Part shown: positions 1-8,521 of the stretch, one piece after another
Layout of the letters: every line of letters starts with the position of its first letter
Position numbering within the stretch: the stretch's first letter is position 1
NCBI RefSeq assembly: GCF_039862785.1
Contig: NZ_CP156795.1
Coordinates: forward strand, 806,001 to 870,000
Direction of reading: 5' to 3'
Length of the DNA: 64,000 nt
From: Acinetobacter sp. ANC 7912
GTDB lineage: Bacteria; Pseudomonadota; Gammaproteobacteria; Pseudomonadales; Moraxellaceae
The notes under the pieces: generated by a model
Told to the model about the DNA's origin: nothing
What the model saw: the letters and a program-made list of their open reading frames with translations, nothing else
Database searches by the model: none
Made by a program: the position numbers and the translations under genes

Positions 1-955
1 GTACATTTAAATAGACGGTTGGTGAAATTTCCTTCAAGTTGCGAATAGTTTCATCCATTTTACCTGGGACTGGTTTGCCATCATCGATATAGATCGTTCC
101 ACCGTTATATAAAGCGATTCCAACATTATGGCTACCACCAAAGGTATGATGCCAAGCGAGCCAGTCTACTAATATCGGTGGTGTTTCCTCAAACTCTGGG
201 AAGGTTTGTAATAACATTTGCTGATTAGTACATAACATCAAATGTGTTGTGGGTACCGCTTTCGGCATTTTGGTAGAGCCGGAAGTAAACAGAAATTTTG
301 CAATCTGGTGCTCATCAATCGTAGCGTAATGTGCTTTGATATCTTTTATTTCTGAGTCGAGTAGGGAGGCAAAAGCTGTACAGTCTTGTTCACCTAGTCT
401 GCCCGAGTTGGTGATAATCTCGATGTCATCATTATTTAGACAACTTTGTATAGCGGAAGCAAAAGCATCCCCATCATTAGCAAAAACTAAACCAGGCGTC
501 AGTGTATCGAATATATGTTTAAGTTTGCCAAAATCTTTGGAAATCAGTGAATAAGCTGGAGAAATAGCAGAGAAGGGAATACCTGCCAGCATTGCACCCA
601 TGGATAGTGTTAAATGCTCTAGATCATTGCCCGACAGGATCACAATTGGTCGTTCAGTAGATAAATGGGCACGGTTCTTTAAGGCTTGAGCGATTCGCCA
701 TGCACGGTTGGCTGTTTCAGCATAAGTCAGTTTGATCCACTCGCCTTGTGCATCACGTTTCGCTGCAAAGACACGGTCCGGGTGAGCCGCAGCATGTTCT
801 AATAGTCGATCGGTCAGTTTCTGTGGATACGGTTTAAGTTGTTCTTTTGGAGAGATATAAAGCGCGCCATTTTTATATTCAAAATATGTTTCATGACTGC
901 CTAATTTTACAAAACGTTCAGGATATTTCTGTGCTGAAACCGTCATGTGTGCCAT
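1..955 (-). CDS. fcs: Feruloyl-CoA synthetase, 5' part (gene runs off the window)
   Basis: Only the N-terminal ~318 residues lie in the window; the frame is open from the ATG at 955 to base 1. A GGAG ribosome site sits 8 bases before that ATG. The protein has an AMP-binding (acyl-adenylating) fold with a P-loop reading TSGSTKMPKA, in which Lys replaces the more usual Gly. It would activate ferulate, and probably other hydroxycinnamates, to the CoA thioester in the cytoplasm using ATP. It is the last of three same-strand genes after ech and vdh, which catalyse the next steps, so the specific assignment rests on context as much as on the domain. A general acyl-CoA synthetase is the alternative. 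Confidence 0.8.
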   Translation of the reverse strand, partial: MAHMTVSAQKYPERFVKLGSHETYFEYKNGALYISPKEQLKPYPQKLTDRLLEHAAAHPDRVFAAKRDAQGEWIKLTYAETANRAWRIAQALKNRAHLSTERPIVILSGNDLEHLTLSMGAMLAGIPFSAISPAYSLISKDFGKLKHIFDTLTPGLVFANDGDAFASAIQSCLNNDDIEIITNSGRLGEQDCTAFASLLDSEIKDIKAHYATIDEHQIAKFLFTSGSTKMPKAVPTTHLMLCTNQQMLLQTFPEFEETPPILVDWLAWHHTFGGSHNVGIALYNGGTIYIDDGKPVPGKMDETIRNLKEISPTVYLNV

Positions 956-1033
956 TACTTATACTCCATGTATTTTTAGCTATTCTTGTTCCAAATAAAA
1001 GGAGCTGACTTCATGTCAACTCCTTTAAGTTTC

Positions 1034-2485
1034 TTAAACTGGATAGTGGCGCGAGCTGGTTTGAATGGTAATCCAGCGCAGTTCAGTGAATTCAGCCACA
1101 GACACCTTACTTCCAAATCGTCCGTAACCACTTTGTTTTACACCACCAAATGGCATTTGTGCCTCATCATGCACTGTTGCACCATTAATATGGCAGATGC
1201 CTGACTCGATTCTTTTTGCAACTGCTAGGGCTTGTGCAAGATCTTGGCTGAACACGGCTGCAGACAGGCCAAATTCAGAATCATTAGCCAGTTCAACCGC
1301 TTCATCTACAGTCTTAAATCGTTGTACGGTACAAACAGGGCCGAAGGATTCTTCTGCATACAATTTCATTTCCTTAGTAACGTCAACCACTAAGGTAGGT
1401 TGCATAATAGCATCTTGAATGTCTAAACCGAGTGGTAAATTTGCACCTTTTTCACGCGCATCTTCAACTAATGATTGAATGCGAGAGGCAGCTTTTTTGC
1501 TTTCCAGTATACCCAATGGGTAATTGCTTTCCAGTGGATTTCCTGCACGAATGTTACGAGTTTTTTCAATTAATTTTTCAATAAATGCGTCAGCAATTTT
1601 TTCATCAACCAATACACGTTCTGTAGACATACAGATTTGCCCTTGGTTAAAGAAAGCACCAAAACTGATAGCATTGACGGCTTCATCTAGATCAGCATGT
1701 TCAAGCACGATTACGGGTGCTTTGCCGCCAAGTTCTAGCAGTACTGGTTTTAGATATTTTGCTGCAGTTTCTGCAATGATACGGCCGACATGTGTAGAGC
1801 CAGTAAAGTTAATACGTTTAGTTAAAGGATGAGAAATCAGTCGTTCAACAATCTGTGGCGCATCTTGAGGAGCGTGGGTAATGACGTTGACCACGCCATC
1901 GCCCAGACCTGCTTCATGTAGTACTTCACCAATCAAACGATGGGTAGCTGGACATGCTTCAGAAGCTTTGAGTACAACTGTATTGCCACATGCAAGCGGC
2001 ATAGCCAGCGCACGGGTGGCTAAAATGACTGGAGCATTCCATGGTGCCATTCCGACGATGACACCACATGGAACACGGATGCCCATGGCTAAATTGCCCG
2101 GTACATCTGATGGAATAACGCTGCCATCTATTTGTGTGGTCATTGCAGCCGCTTCACGAAGCATGTTGGCTGCAAGGTGAACATTAAAGCCATACCAGGT
2201 AGCTGTAGAGCCAATTTCACGGATTGCTGTCTGTATAAACTGTTCAGTTTTTTGATCCATCAAGTCCGCGGCTTTTAACAAGCGTAAACGTCGTTCTGTT
2301 GGAGAAAGAGCAGACCACGTCTGAAAAGCTTGATGGGCCGATTTAATGGCGCGATCTACATCACTGAGTGTTGCAGCTGCACTGATAGAGGCAACGCGAC
2401 CATCGATTGGGCTGATTCTTTCAAAAGTTTGTCCCGAACTTGCAGCCAGTGATTGACCGTGAATCAGTAACTCTACGTTTTGCAT
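1034..2485 (-). CDS. vdh: Vanillin dehydrogenase (NAD(P)+ aldehyde dehydrogenase)
   Basis: This is a 483-residue aldehyde dehydrogenase of normal family length. The glutamate of LELGGKAP and the nucleophilic cysteine of FFNQGQICMSTERV are both present, and a GSTHVG cofactor-binding turn lies before them. It should oxidise vanillin, released by the neighbouring Ech enzyme, to vanillate, which VanAB then demethylates. It lies 50 bases after ech and 78 before fcs on the same strand, so one ech-vdh-fcs transcript is likely. Family assignment is certain; the vanillin substrate is inferred from the cluster. Related benzaldehyde or salicylaldehyde dehydrogenases are the alternatives. Confidence 0.88.
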   Translation of the reverse strand: MQNVELLIHGQSLAASSGQTFERISPIDGRVASISAAATLSDVDRAIKSAHQAFQTWSALSPTERRLRLLKAADLMDQKTEQFIQTAIREIGSTATWYGFNVHLAANMLREAAAMTTQIDGSVIPSDVPGNLAMGIRVPCGVIVGMAPWNAPVILATRALAMPLACGNTVVLKASEACPATHRLIGEVLHEAGLGDGVVNVITHAPQDAPQIVERLISHPLTKRINFTGSTHVGRIIAETAAKYLKPVLLELGGKAPVIVLEHADLDEAVNAISFGAFFNQGQICMSTERVLVDEKIADAFIEKLIEKTRNIRAGNPLESNYPLGILESKKAASRIQSLVEDAREKGANLPLGLDIQDAIMQPTLVVDVTKEMKLYAEESFGPVCTVQRFKTVDEAVELANDSEFGLSAAVFSQDLAQALAVAKRIESGICHINGATVHDEAQMPFGGVKQSGYGRFGSKVSVAEFTELRWITIQTSSRHYPV

Positions 2486-2535
2486 GGCTAATGTTTCCTT
2501 ACATGTCCATCATTTAAATGTTTAATCAATCGTTA

Positions 2536-3369
2536 TTAAGCTGGACGCTTATAAGCCTGTAGACCTGGTTTGATGGATTTATCATCAAGGAACTGTTTAA
2601 GGCCTTGTTCACGACCACCCTCATCATCTCGATGGTTGCACTGGTCAAGTTTTGCATATAAATAGTCTTCATTTTGTTCCCATGTCAGTTCACGGCAACG
2701 TTTGAAGCCATTCTTCGCAGTACGAAGTACAACTGGGTTTTTCTCAAGAAGATTATTTGCCAGCTCGGTAACTTCAGCTTTCAGTTGAGCAAGAGGCACA
2801 CTCTTGTTTACCAGGCCCATTGCAGCAGCTTCCTGACCATTAAAAGTTTTGCCTGTCATGATGTAGTAAAGCGAAGTACGGTGGCCTACGGTATCTGCCA
2901 TTGCTTTACTTACCAGGTTGCCAGGAGGGATGCCCCAGTTGATTTCAGACAGGCCGAATGTTGCCTCATCAGCAGCAATCGCTAAATCACATGCAACAAG
3001 AGGAGAGAAGCCACCACCGAAGCACCAGCCATTTACCATGGCAATTGTTGGTTTTGAATAGAAGCGTAATAAATGCCATTGCCAACGAGATGCATCACGG
3101 CGAATACGCTCCTGGAAAATTTCAGGTTGGCTATCTACTTCACGGAAATATTCTTTTAAGTCCATGCCAGCCGTCCAGGAATCACCTGCACCAGTTAATA
3201 CAAGCACTTTTGCTTCTGGATCTAGCTCAAGTGTTTCAAGCACATCAATCATTTCTTTATTGAGAGTTGGACTCATTGCATTCTTTTTTTCTGGGCGATT
3301 TAAAGTGACCCAAGCAATGCCTGCTTCAACTTGTACATCTACTGTTTTCCAGCGGTTTTGATAAGACAT
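2536..3369 (-). CDS. ech: Feruloyl-CoA hydratase/lyase (Ech, HCHL)
   Basis: This 277-residue crotonase-fold enzyme hydrates feruloyl-CoA and cleaves the product to vanillin plus acetyl-CoA. It closely resembles the Pseudomonas enzyme in remembered sequence: RPEKKNAMSPTLN near the start, the oxyanion-hole stretch AGMDLKEYFREVD, VNGWCFGGGFSPLVACDLA, the catalytic-Glu region FGLSEINWGIPPGN (about residues 138-151), and the C-terminal DDKSIKPGLQAYKR. It is the first gene of the leftward ech-vdh-fcs operon. A purine-rich AAGGAGTAGG ribosome site precedes the ATG. The recognition is specific to this subfamily rather than just to enoyl-CoA hydratases. Confidence 0.93.
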   Translation of the reverse strand: MSYQNRWKTVDVQVEAGIAWVTLNRPEKKNAMSPTLNKEMIDVLETLELDPEAKVLVLTGAGDSWTAGMDLKEYFREVDSQPEIFQERIRRDASRWQWHLLRFYSKPTIAMVNGWCFGGGFSPLVACDLAIAADEATFGLSEINWGIPPGNLVSKAMADTVGHRTSLYYIMTGKTFNGQEAAAMGLVNKSVPLAQLKAEVTELANNLLEKNPVVLRTAKNGFKRCRELTWEQNEDYLYAKLDQCNHRDDEGGREQGLKQFLDDKSIKPGLQAYKRPA

Positions 3370-3564
3370 TTCCTACTCCTTAGTGTTTGTTTTATGTCCT
3401 GATGTAATTTAATTTAATATCAGTTAAACTTACATTCAAGTCTTATTTTAAATTTTTTATGATTTTTTTATAAGCACAAGAAATTTAATGAATTAATTAT
3501 TTATTTTGTAAAAATATAAAAATATATATTGATTAAATTATAAGTTTAGGTGATATTTTTTTGG

Positions 3565-3584
3565 TTGCTTAGGACGGTAAGCAA
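3565..3584. promoter_or_regulatory. Inverted repeat between ech and the MFS gene, candidate operator
   Basis: The arms TTGCTTA and TAAGCAA form a perfect 7-bp inverted repeat around GGACGG, in the 262-bp AT-rich divergent spacer between ech and the aromatic carrier. Size and position suit a MarR dimer, and a MarR gene lies just beyond the carrier. Binding is an inference; no copy of the motif was seen elsewhere in the cluster. Confidence 0.4.
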
Positions 3585-3631
3585 TACATAGGATGTGTAT
3601 GAATTAAAAATTTAATAAAGGACAATAACTA

Positions 3632-4864
3632 ATGGAAAATAGTGTGAGTAGTAAAGGTAAAACCACACTGACACTCGTATTGTGTTTTGCTATTGCCATA
3701 TTTGAAGGTTTTGATCTTCAATCGATGGGAGTCGCAGCACCACGTATGCGAGCAGAGTTTGGTTTAGATAATGCCCAAATGGCATGGGCATTTAGTGCTG
3801 CCATTTTAGGTACATTACCCGGTGCATTACTTGGTGGGCGCTATGCAGATAAAATTGGACGTAAAGCGGTTCTTCTCATTAGTATTCTTATCTTTGGTGT
3901 CATGTCTGTACTGACAGCATATGCTAGTGAATACAGTTTGATGCTTCTCATCCGTTTTTTAACTGGGCTAGGGATGGGGGGAGCATTACCAATGATGATT
4001 ACCATGGCATCTGAGGCAGTTTCTGAGAAATACAAAGGAACCGCAGTTAGTGTCATGTATAGTGGCATTCCTTTTGGCGGAATGTTAGCTGCATTTGTAG
4101 CAATGGCTATGGCAGGTGATACTGAATGGAGGCATATTTTTTATGTCGGAGGTATTGCGCCTGTCCTGCTTATTCCAATTTTAATGAAATTCCTGCCTGA
4201 ATCGACTGCCTATCTTGAAGCTCATCAAAATAAGCCAACTACGTCATTTATGGAGGTACTATTTGCGAAAGAACGTCGTTTTTCTACCATTCAAATCTGG
4301 ATCAGCTTCTTCTTTACATTAGTGGTGTTATATTTCCTTTTAAACTGGTTGCCGTTACTTATGGGGGCACAGGGTTTAGGAAAAGCCGAAGCGAACTATG
4401 TGCAGATTGGCTACAACATCGGCGGTATTTTAGGCTCAATCCTTATGGGTATTTTGCTGGATAAATTACGCATGAGTTTTGTAATCAAGTTGATTTATGT
4501 CGGTATTCTGATTTCACTTTGCTGCCTTGCTATTTCCCCTACAGTTGCATTACTGTCTTTATCCGCTGTGGGATGTGGACTGTTTATTGTAGGCGGTCAA
4601 TCTGCACTCTATGGTCTTGCTGCAATGTTCTATCCTACAGAAATGCGCGGTACAGGTGTTGGAGCAGCAGTAGCCGTTGGGCGTATCGGATCTTTCGCCG
4701 GACCTCTCTTTGCTGGTGCATTATTATCTTTGGGATCTAGTTCCGCAATGGTTATCGGTGCAAGTATTCCATTGATTCTGATTGCCGCAATTGCAGCGCT
4801 TTGCTTGGTGCGTAAGCCTAAGGCAACACAACCAATGTCTGTATTAAATACATCGACCCAGTAA
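3632..4864 (+). CDS. Aromatic acid:H+ symporter, MFS (hydroxycinnamate/vanillate uptake)
   Basis: This 410-residue major facilitator carrier has 12 predicted membrane segments. The AAHS-family signature FEGFDLQSMGVAAP lies in segment 1, and the loop 2-3 motif reads GGRYADKIGRK (about residues 68-78). It should import an aromatic acid such as ferulate, p-coumarate, vanillate or a hydroxyphenylpropionate across the inner membrane. It diverges from ech and is followed by a perfect terminator and then the MarR gene. It resembles HcaK, VanK and MhpT alike, so I give no symbol. AAAGGA lies 9 bases before the ATG. Confidence 0.82.
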   Translation: MENSVSSKGKTTLTLVLCFAIAIFEGFDLQSMGVAAPRMRAEFGLDNAQMAWAFSAAILGTLPGALLGGRYADKIGRKAVLLISILIFGVMSVLTAYASEYSLMLLIRFLTGLGMGGALPMMITMASEAVSEKYKGTAVSVMYSGIPFGGMLAAFVAMAMAGDTEWRHIFYVGGIAPVLLIPILMKFLPESTAYLEAHQNKPTTSFMEVLFAKERRFSTIQIWISFFFTLVVLYFLLNWLPLLMGAQGLGKAEANYVQIGYNIGGILGSILMGILLDKLRMSFVIKLIYVGILISLCCLAISPTVALLSLSAVGCGLFIVGGQSALYGLAAMFYPTEMRGTGVGAAVAVGRIGSFAGPLFAGALLSLGSSSAMVIGASIPLILIAAIAALCLVRKPKATQPMSVLNTSTQ

Positions 4865-4877
4865 TGTGTTGACTCAA

Positions 4878-4905
4878 GTATGGCCATAATTGGCCATACT
4901 TTTTT
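4878..4905 (+). terminator. Rho-independent terminator after the MFS carrier
   Basis: A perfect 9-bp stem GTATGGCCA/TGGCCATAC with a TAAT loop is followed by six T. It also shows that an upstream in-frame ATG at 4880 cannot be the start of the next gene, since that ATG lies inside the stem. Confidence 0.9.
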
Positions 4906-4936
4906 ATGTCTAGGATTTAAGGTTGAATTAAATATT

Positions 4937-5383
4937 ATGAATCATCAACTAAATCAGCTTCCTACTCTGAGTTATATGATTGCTCGTGTAGACCGTATTA
5001 TCAATAAATTGCTGAGTGAACGTTTAAAGCCCTTGGAGATCACTCTGCCTCAATTTACAACCTTATCGGTATTGGCTGCCAAAGGTAATCTTTCTAATGC
5101 CAAACTTGCAGAACGATCATTTATTAAACCACAGTCGACTAACAAGATTTTGCAAGATTTATTAAGTAATGGCTGGATCAGTAAAGAATCCGATCCTTCT
5201 CATGGGCGCCGAATTCTGATTAATGTTACTCAAGAAGGTATGGATAAAGTCAATGCATGCCGTGAAGTCGTCAAGGAACTGGAACAGACCATGTTGCAGG
5301 GTATTGATATTAATTTAGCCTTCCTCATCAGAAACAACCTGGAAATTATGGTATCCAACCTTCAGCAGTTAAAAAATGAATGA
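4937..5383 (+). CDS. MarR-family transcriptional regulator (HcaR-like)
   Basis: This winged-helix regulator has 148 residues from the ATG at 4937. A recognition-helix region (NAKLAERSFIKPQSTNKILQ) and a wing with SDPSHGRRILINVT are visible, as in MarR proteins. Relatives in hydroxycinnamate clusters (HcaR, FerR) repress the catabolic operon and release DNA when they bind the hydroxycinnamoyl-CoA thioester. Its position between the carrier and the GntR gene supports that role here. The longer reading from 4880 is rejected because it begins within the preceding terminator. No strong ribosome site is visible. Confidence 0.78.
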   Translation: MNHQLNQLPTLSYMIARVDRIINKLLSERLKPLEITLPQFTTLSVLAAKGNLSNAKLAERSFIKPQSTNKILQDLLSNGWISKESDPSHGRRILINVTQEGMDKVNACREVVKELEQTMLQGIDINLAFLIRNNLEIMVSNLQQLKNE

Positions 5384-5414
5384 CTATTCATTTGATATTT
5401 TTAATTAAGGCCAA

Positions 5415-5432
5415 ATGACCAATATAGGTCAT
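5415..5432. promoter_or_regulatory. Inverted repeat upstream of the GntR gene, candidate operator
   Basis: ATGACC and GGTCAT form a perfect 6-bp inverted repeat separated by AATATA, 32 bases after the MarR stop and 86 before the GntR start. It differs from the GGATCC-core sites at vanA, so it may serve another regulator. This is a sequence observation only. Confidence 0.35.
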
Positions 5433-5517
5433 GGATCATTAAGAAAAGAAAAACAATGAATTTGCTATCTGTTGAATTATTTTCATTCACCCGGTAGCAT
5501 CATCACAGATATTATAA

Positions 5518-6225
5518 ATGAGTAAGTCCATGTCATCAGGTCAGCAGGTACTGATTGAACTTAGAAAAATGATCATTTCAGGGGAAATTCCCGGTGGTGC
5601 CCGAATGGCAGAAATTCCGACAGCGGAAATGCTGGGGGTATCACGTCAGCCAGTTCGTATGGCCTTTAGATTACTTGAGCAAGAAGGCTTATTACTTAAA
5701 AATCCGACTCGTGGTTATACAGTTCGTGAGATTTCTCCTAAACTGATTCAAGATGCCCTGGAAGTTCGTGGTGTATTGGAGGGACTGGCCGCAAAAAAAC
5801 TGGCTGAAAAAGGCTTAACTGCAGAACAGCATGATCAGTTAATGCAGTGTATTACCCGTATTGATCCGATATTCAAAAAGCCAGAATTAACAGATGCGGA
5901 TCTTGAAACTTATCATCACTACAACACAATTTTCCACAATACTATTATTCATGGGGCTGAAAATATCGCGATTGTGCAGGCTTTAAGTAAAAATAATCAG
6001 TTGCCTATGGCTTCTGCTCAAGCGCTGACTTTTGATAAAAATAATCCACTCTCGGAAATACGTCGTCTTCATCATGCACATATACAGCATTGTGCTATTT
6101 TCAATGCCCTGAAAAATCGTGACTCTGCACGTGCCGAGAGTTTAATGCGGGAGCATAGCTTGGTTGTGACGCTAGGAGACATGATGCGTTCTATTTTTAC
6201 ACCTGGATCAAACTCTCACATTTGA
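5518..6225 (+). CDS. vanR: GntR/FadR-type regulator VanR
   Basis: This 235-residue protein has an N-terminal GntR winged helix (EIPTAEMLGVSRQPVRMAFRLLEQEGLL, about residues 38-65, quoted in two overlapping parts: EIPTAEMLGVSRQPVRM and AFRLLEQEGLL). An all-helical FCD ligand domain follows, starting near ALEVRGVLEGLAAKKL. VanR proteins of this type repress vanAB until vanillate binds. It converges on vanB, and vanA carries two palindromes with the known VanR operator core. An ATG at 5530 is an alternative start; neither has a clear ribosome site. Confidence 0.85.
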   Translation: MSKSMSSGQQVLIELRKMIISGEIPGGARMAEIPTAEMLGVSRQPVRMAFRLLEQEGLLLKNPTRGYTVREISPKLIQDALEVRGVLEGLAAKKLAEKGLTAEQHDQLMQCITRIDPIFKKPELTDADLETYHHYNTIFHNTIIHGAENIAIVQALSKNNQLPMASAQALTFDKNNPLSEIRRLHHAHIQHCAIFNALKNRDSARAESLMREHSLVVTLGDMMRSIFTPGSNSHI

Positions 6226-6249
6226 TATTCAAGTTTTACTACTTCTAAA

Positions 6250-6277
6250 TAGAAAAACCCTTCTGAGGGCAGAAGGG
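6250..6277 (-). terminator. Terminator for vanAB
   Basis: On the minus strand the perfect 8-bp stem CCCTTCTG/CAGAAGGG with a CCCT loop runs into TTTTTCTATTT. It lies between the convergent vanR and vanB ends. Confidence 0.85.
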
Positions 6278-6359
6278 AAGAACATGGGGAAGATAAATCT
6301 GTTTCGTAGCTGTCATGGATATATGAATATCTAGAGGCTACAGGTTGCAGCCTTAAAGC

Positions 6360-7301
6360 TTAGACGTCTATGACTAGCATTTTGGATTTAGCCCTTGAAC
6401 AACAAGGCGTAAATTGATCATTTGCAGCTTGCTCTTCTTCGGTGAGATATAGATCTCGATGATCAATTTCACCTTCAATTACTTTGACTAAACAAGTTCC
6501 ACAGATTCCTTGTTCACATGATACTGGAACATGCACCCCTGCAGCTTCTAATGCCTGTACTGCAGTTTGGTCCTGAGCAACCTGGATGAGCTGACCTGTT
6601 TTTAAGATTTTAAGACTAAAACTGCCATCATCACTGGTATCTATAGCTGGCGCGCTAAAGTGCTCTTTATGAATATTTGTTTCGGACCAAGATTGCTGTT
6701 GAGCAGTGCGTATAACGAAATCCATGAAACCTTGCGGTCCACACACATAAACATGATGAGATGGATTAGGTTGTGCAATTTCCAGTGCTAAATTGCAATG
6801 GGTTTCAGCTTCATCATCAATATGCAAATGTACAGCTTCACCAAGTTGAGCCAAGTCCTCCTGAAAAGCTAGGGCATCACGGGTTTTTACAAAGTAAAAG
6901 AGCTTAAATGATTTGTTTAGTCGCTTTAATTCTTTGGCCATTGCCAGAATAGGAGTAATCCCAATCCCACCCGCACATAAAATGGCATGTTCAAGTTGTT
7001 CATCTAGTGCAAACAGATTACGTGGTTCACTAATTTTAATACGCTGGCCAGGCTGAAGCTGTTCATGCATATAGCGTGAACCACCTCGTGACTGAGGGTC
7101 ATTCAGTACACCAATGATGTATCTATGCTGCTCACTACTACAGTTGGCCAAGGAATACTGGCGTATTAAACCTTCATGCATATGTACATCAATATGTGCA
7201 CCCGCTTTAAAAGGAGGTAAAAGTTGTCCATCACAACTGATCAATTCAAATGAACGAATTTGATTGTTGTGTTGATGGATCTGATGAATGGTCACTTCCA
7301 T
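6360..7301 (-). CDS. vanB: Vanillate O-demethylase reductase subunit VanB
   Basis: This 313-residue class IA oxygenase reductase passes electrons from NAD(P)H through FMN and a [2Fe-2S] centre to VanA. The flavin domain shows RQYSLANCS (about residues 47-55). The nucleotide domain shows CAGGIGITPILAMA and VYVCGPQGFMDFV. The C-terminal plant-type ferredoxin has CEQGICGTC and a distal Cys in FTPCCSRAK. All cofactor residues are present. It lies 55 bases after vanA and is very likely co-transcribed from the vanA promoter. Confidence 0.93.
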   Translation of the reverse strand: MEVTIHQIHQHNNQIRSFELISCDGQLLPPFKAGAHIDVHMHEGLIRQYSLANCSSEQHRYIIGVLNDPQSRGGSRYMHEQLQPGQRIKISEPRNLFALDEQLEHAILCAGGIGITPILAMAKELKRLNKSFKLFYFVKTRDALAFQEDLAQLGEAVHLHIDDEAETHCNLALEIAQPNPSHHVYVCGPQGFMDFVIRTAQQQSWSETNIHKEHFSAPAIDTSDDGSFSLKILKTGQLIQVAQDQTAVQALEAAGVHVPVSCEQGICGTCLVKVIEGEIDHRDLYLTEEEQAANDQFTPCCSRAKSKMLVIDV

Positions 7302-7356
7302 GTGAGTACCGCTCCAAAAATGGAAAAATCAAAATACCAGTGAAAACTTTTGCTAT

Positions 7357-8430
7357 TTAGCCAATAGTCACTGATGGGATCTGTTCTTTGCCTGCAATCT
7401 CGTTGATTTGCTCTTGGCTAATCAGGCGATCAATCACTTTGCGCGCCTGTACACCACCTGCATCAATATTTAGCATCAACAATTTACGCTCAGGATAACG
7501 CAGCAGGTTCTGTTGCTGTTGTTCCAACATGTCCAGATCTTCAGAGAAAATCTTACCTTGACCTTCACGAATCTGGTCTGTCAGATCGGCGTTGTTTGGT
7601 TGGAAATGACGAGCCATACCCCAAAAATACCAGTGAGAAGTCTCTGTTTCTGGTGTAATAAAGTCTACGACAATGGAAGAGACTTTATGTTCAGCAGGTG
7701 CTTGATACCCACCTTTACCTGCATGAGCAACACCAACTTCGATGTGTACATTGCTTGGAGCAAAGAAATGGCAAATCTGCCAACGGTCGACAGGAACGTC
7801 ATCGGCAAGATTGTTGCCTCTCAAAGCCATTTTCCAAAAAGGTGGAGCAAAGACATTTTCCATATGTCGTTCTGTAATCACATGGTCACCCTCTACACGG
7901 GTAGTAGGGGCTGCTTCATCAATTTCTTTCTGGCCAATACTTGCTGAATGGACATAAGTTTCATGGGTAAGATCCATCAGGTTATCAATCATCAGACGGT
8001 AATCGCAGTTGATATGGAATAATCCGCCACCATAGGCCCATTCAGGGTTATCAGCCCATTCAAGTTCAGGTAATTGATCTTCGCTTGCAAGAGACTGCTC
8101 TCCTGGCCATACCCAGATAAACCCAAATTTCTCTACTACGCTATAGCTTTTATTGCAGGGAAAACCGCGAACACGCTGTCCTGGCATAGAAACTGTTTTA
8201 CCATCGCAGCCCATGACTAGACCATGATAACCACATACCAGATTGCCATCTTCAACGAAACCCAAAGAAAGAGGTGCACCACGGTGTGGGCAAAAATCTT
8301 CTACTGCATAAACTTTGTTTTCTTTGCCGCGGTAAAACACCATTTTTTCGCCGCAGATTTGACGGCCTAAAGGTTTGTCAGTCACTTCTTCAGGTCGAGC
8401 TGCAACATACCATGCATTTTTAATAAACAT
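7357..8430 (-). CDS. vanA: Vanillate O-demethylase oxygenase subunit VanA
   Basis: This Rieske non-haem iron oxygenase of 357 residues removes the O-methyl of vanillate as formaldehyde, giving protocatechuate. The Rieske ligands are CPHRGA and CGYHG (about residues 47-69), and the mononuclear iron site includes DLTHETYVH. I start it at the ATG at 8430 because AAGGAG lies 7 bases upstream and MFIKNAWYVAARPEEV matches the family N terminus. An upstream in-frame ATG at 8448 would fall inside the operator. The gene is controlled by the promoter and two GGATCC palindromes just upstream. Confidence 0.94.
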   Translation of the reverse strand: MFIKNAWYVAARPEEVTDKPLGRQICGEKMVFYRGKENKVYAVEDFCPHRGAPLSLGFVEDGNLVCGYHGLVMGCDGKTVSMPGQRVRGFPCNKSYSVVEKFGFIWVWPGEQSLASEDQLPELEWADNPEWAYGGGLFHINCDYRLMIDNLMDLTHETYVHSASIGQKEIDEAAPTTRVEGDHVITERHMENVFAPPFWKMALRGNNLADDVPVDRWQICHFFAPSNVHIEVGVAHAGKGGYQAPAEHKVSSIVVDFITPETETSHWYFWGMARHFQPNNADLTDQIREGQGKIFSEDLDMLEQQQQNLLRYPERKLLMLNIDAGGVQARKVIDRLISQEQINEIAGKEQIPSVTIG

Positions 8431-8447
8431 CGTTGATCTCCTTATCA

Positions 8448-8459
8448 ATTGGATCCAAT
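8448..8459. promoter_or_regulatory. VanR operator 1 (ATTGGATCCAAT)
   Basis: This perfect 12-bp palindrome (14 bp as AATTGGATCCAATT) lies 18 bases upstream of the vanA ATG. It overlaps the likely -10 hexamer. ATTGGATCCAAT is, from established work on the Caulobacter vanillate system, the VanR operator core. Binding here is inferred from identity of motif and position. Confidence 0.8.
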
Positions 8460-8485
8460 TTAAGTATATTTATTTAAATAGTCAA
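8457..8485 (-). promoter_or_regulatory. vanAB promoter
   Basis: On the minus strand a TTGACT -35 (8485-8480) is followed at 17 bases by TAAATT (8462-8457) as -10. The -10 overlaps operator 1, so a bound VanR would block polymerase. The -10 is a weak match and an alternative start cannot be excluded. Confidence 0.5.
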
Positions 8486-8509
8486 CATATATACTATTAA
8501 AAAGATGAA

Positions 8510-8521
8510 ATTGGATCCATT
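8510..8521. promoter_or_regulatory. VanR operator 2 (ATTGGATCCATT)
   Basis: This second near-perfect copy differs from operator 1 at one outer base. It lies 62 bases further upstream, about six helical turns, so cooperative binding or looping across the promoter is possible. Confidence 0.7.

Noticed and set aside
4880..4936. Longer N terminus for the MarR protein
   Set aside because: The upstream ATG lies inside the perfect terminator stem of the preceding gene, and the 19 extra residues have no family support.
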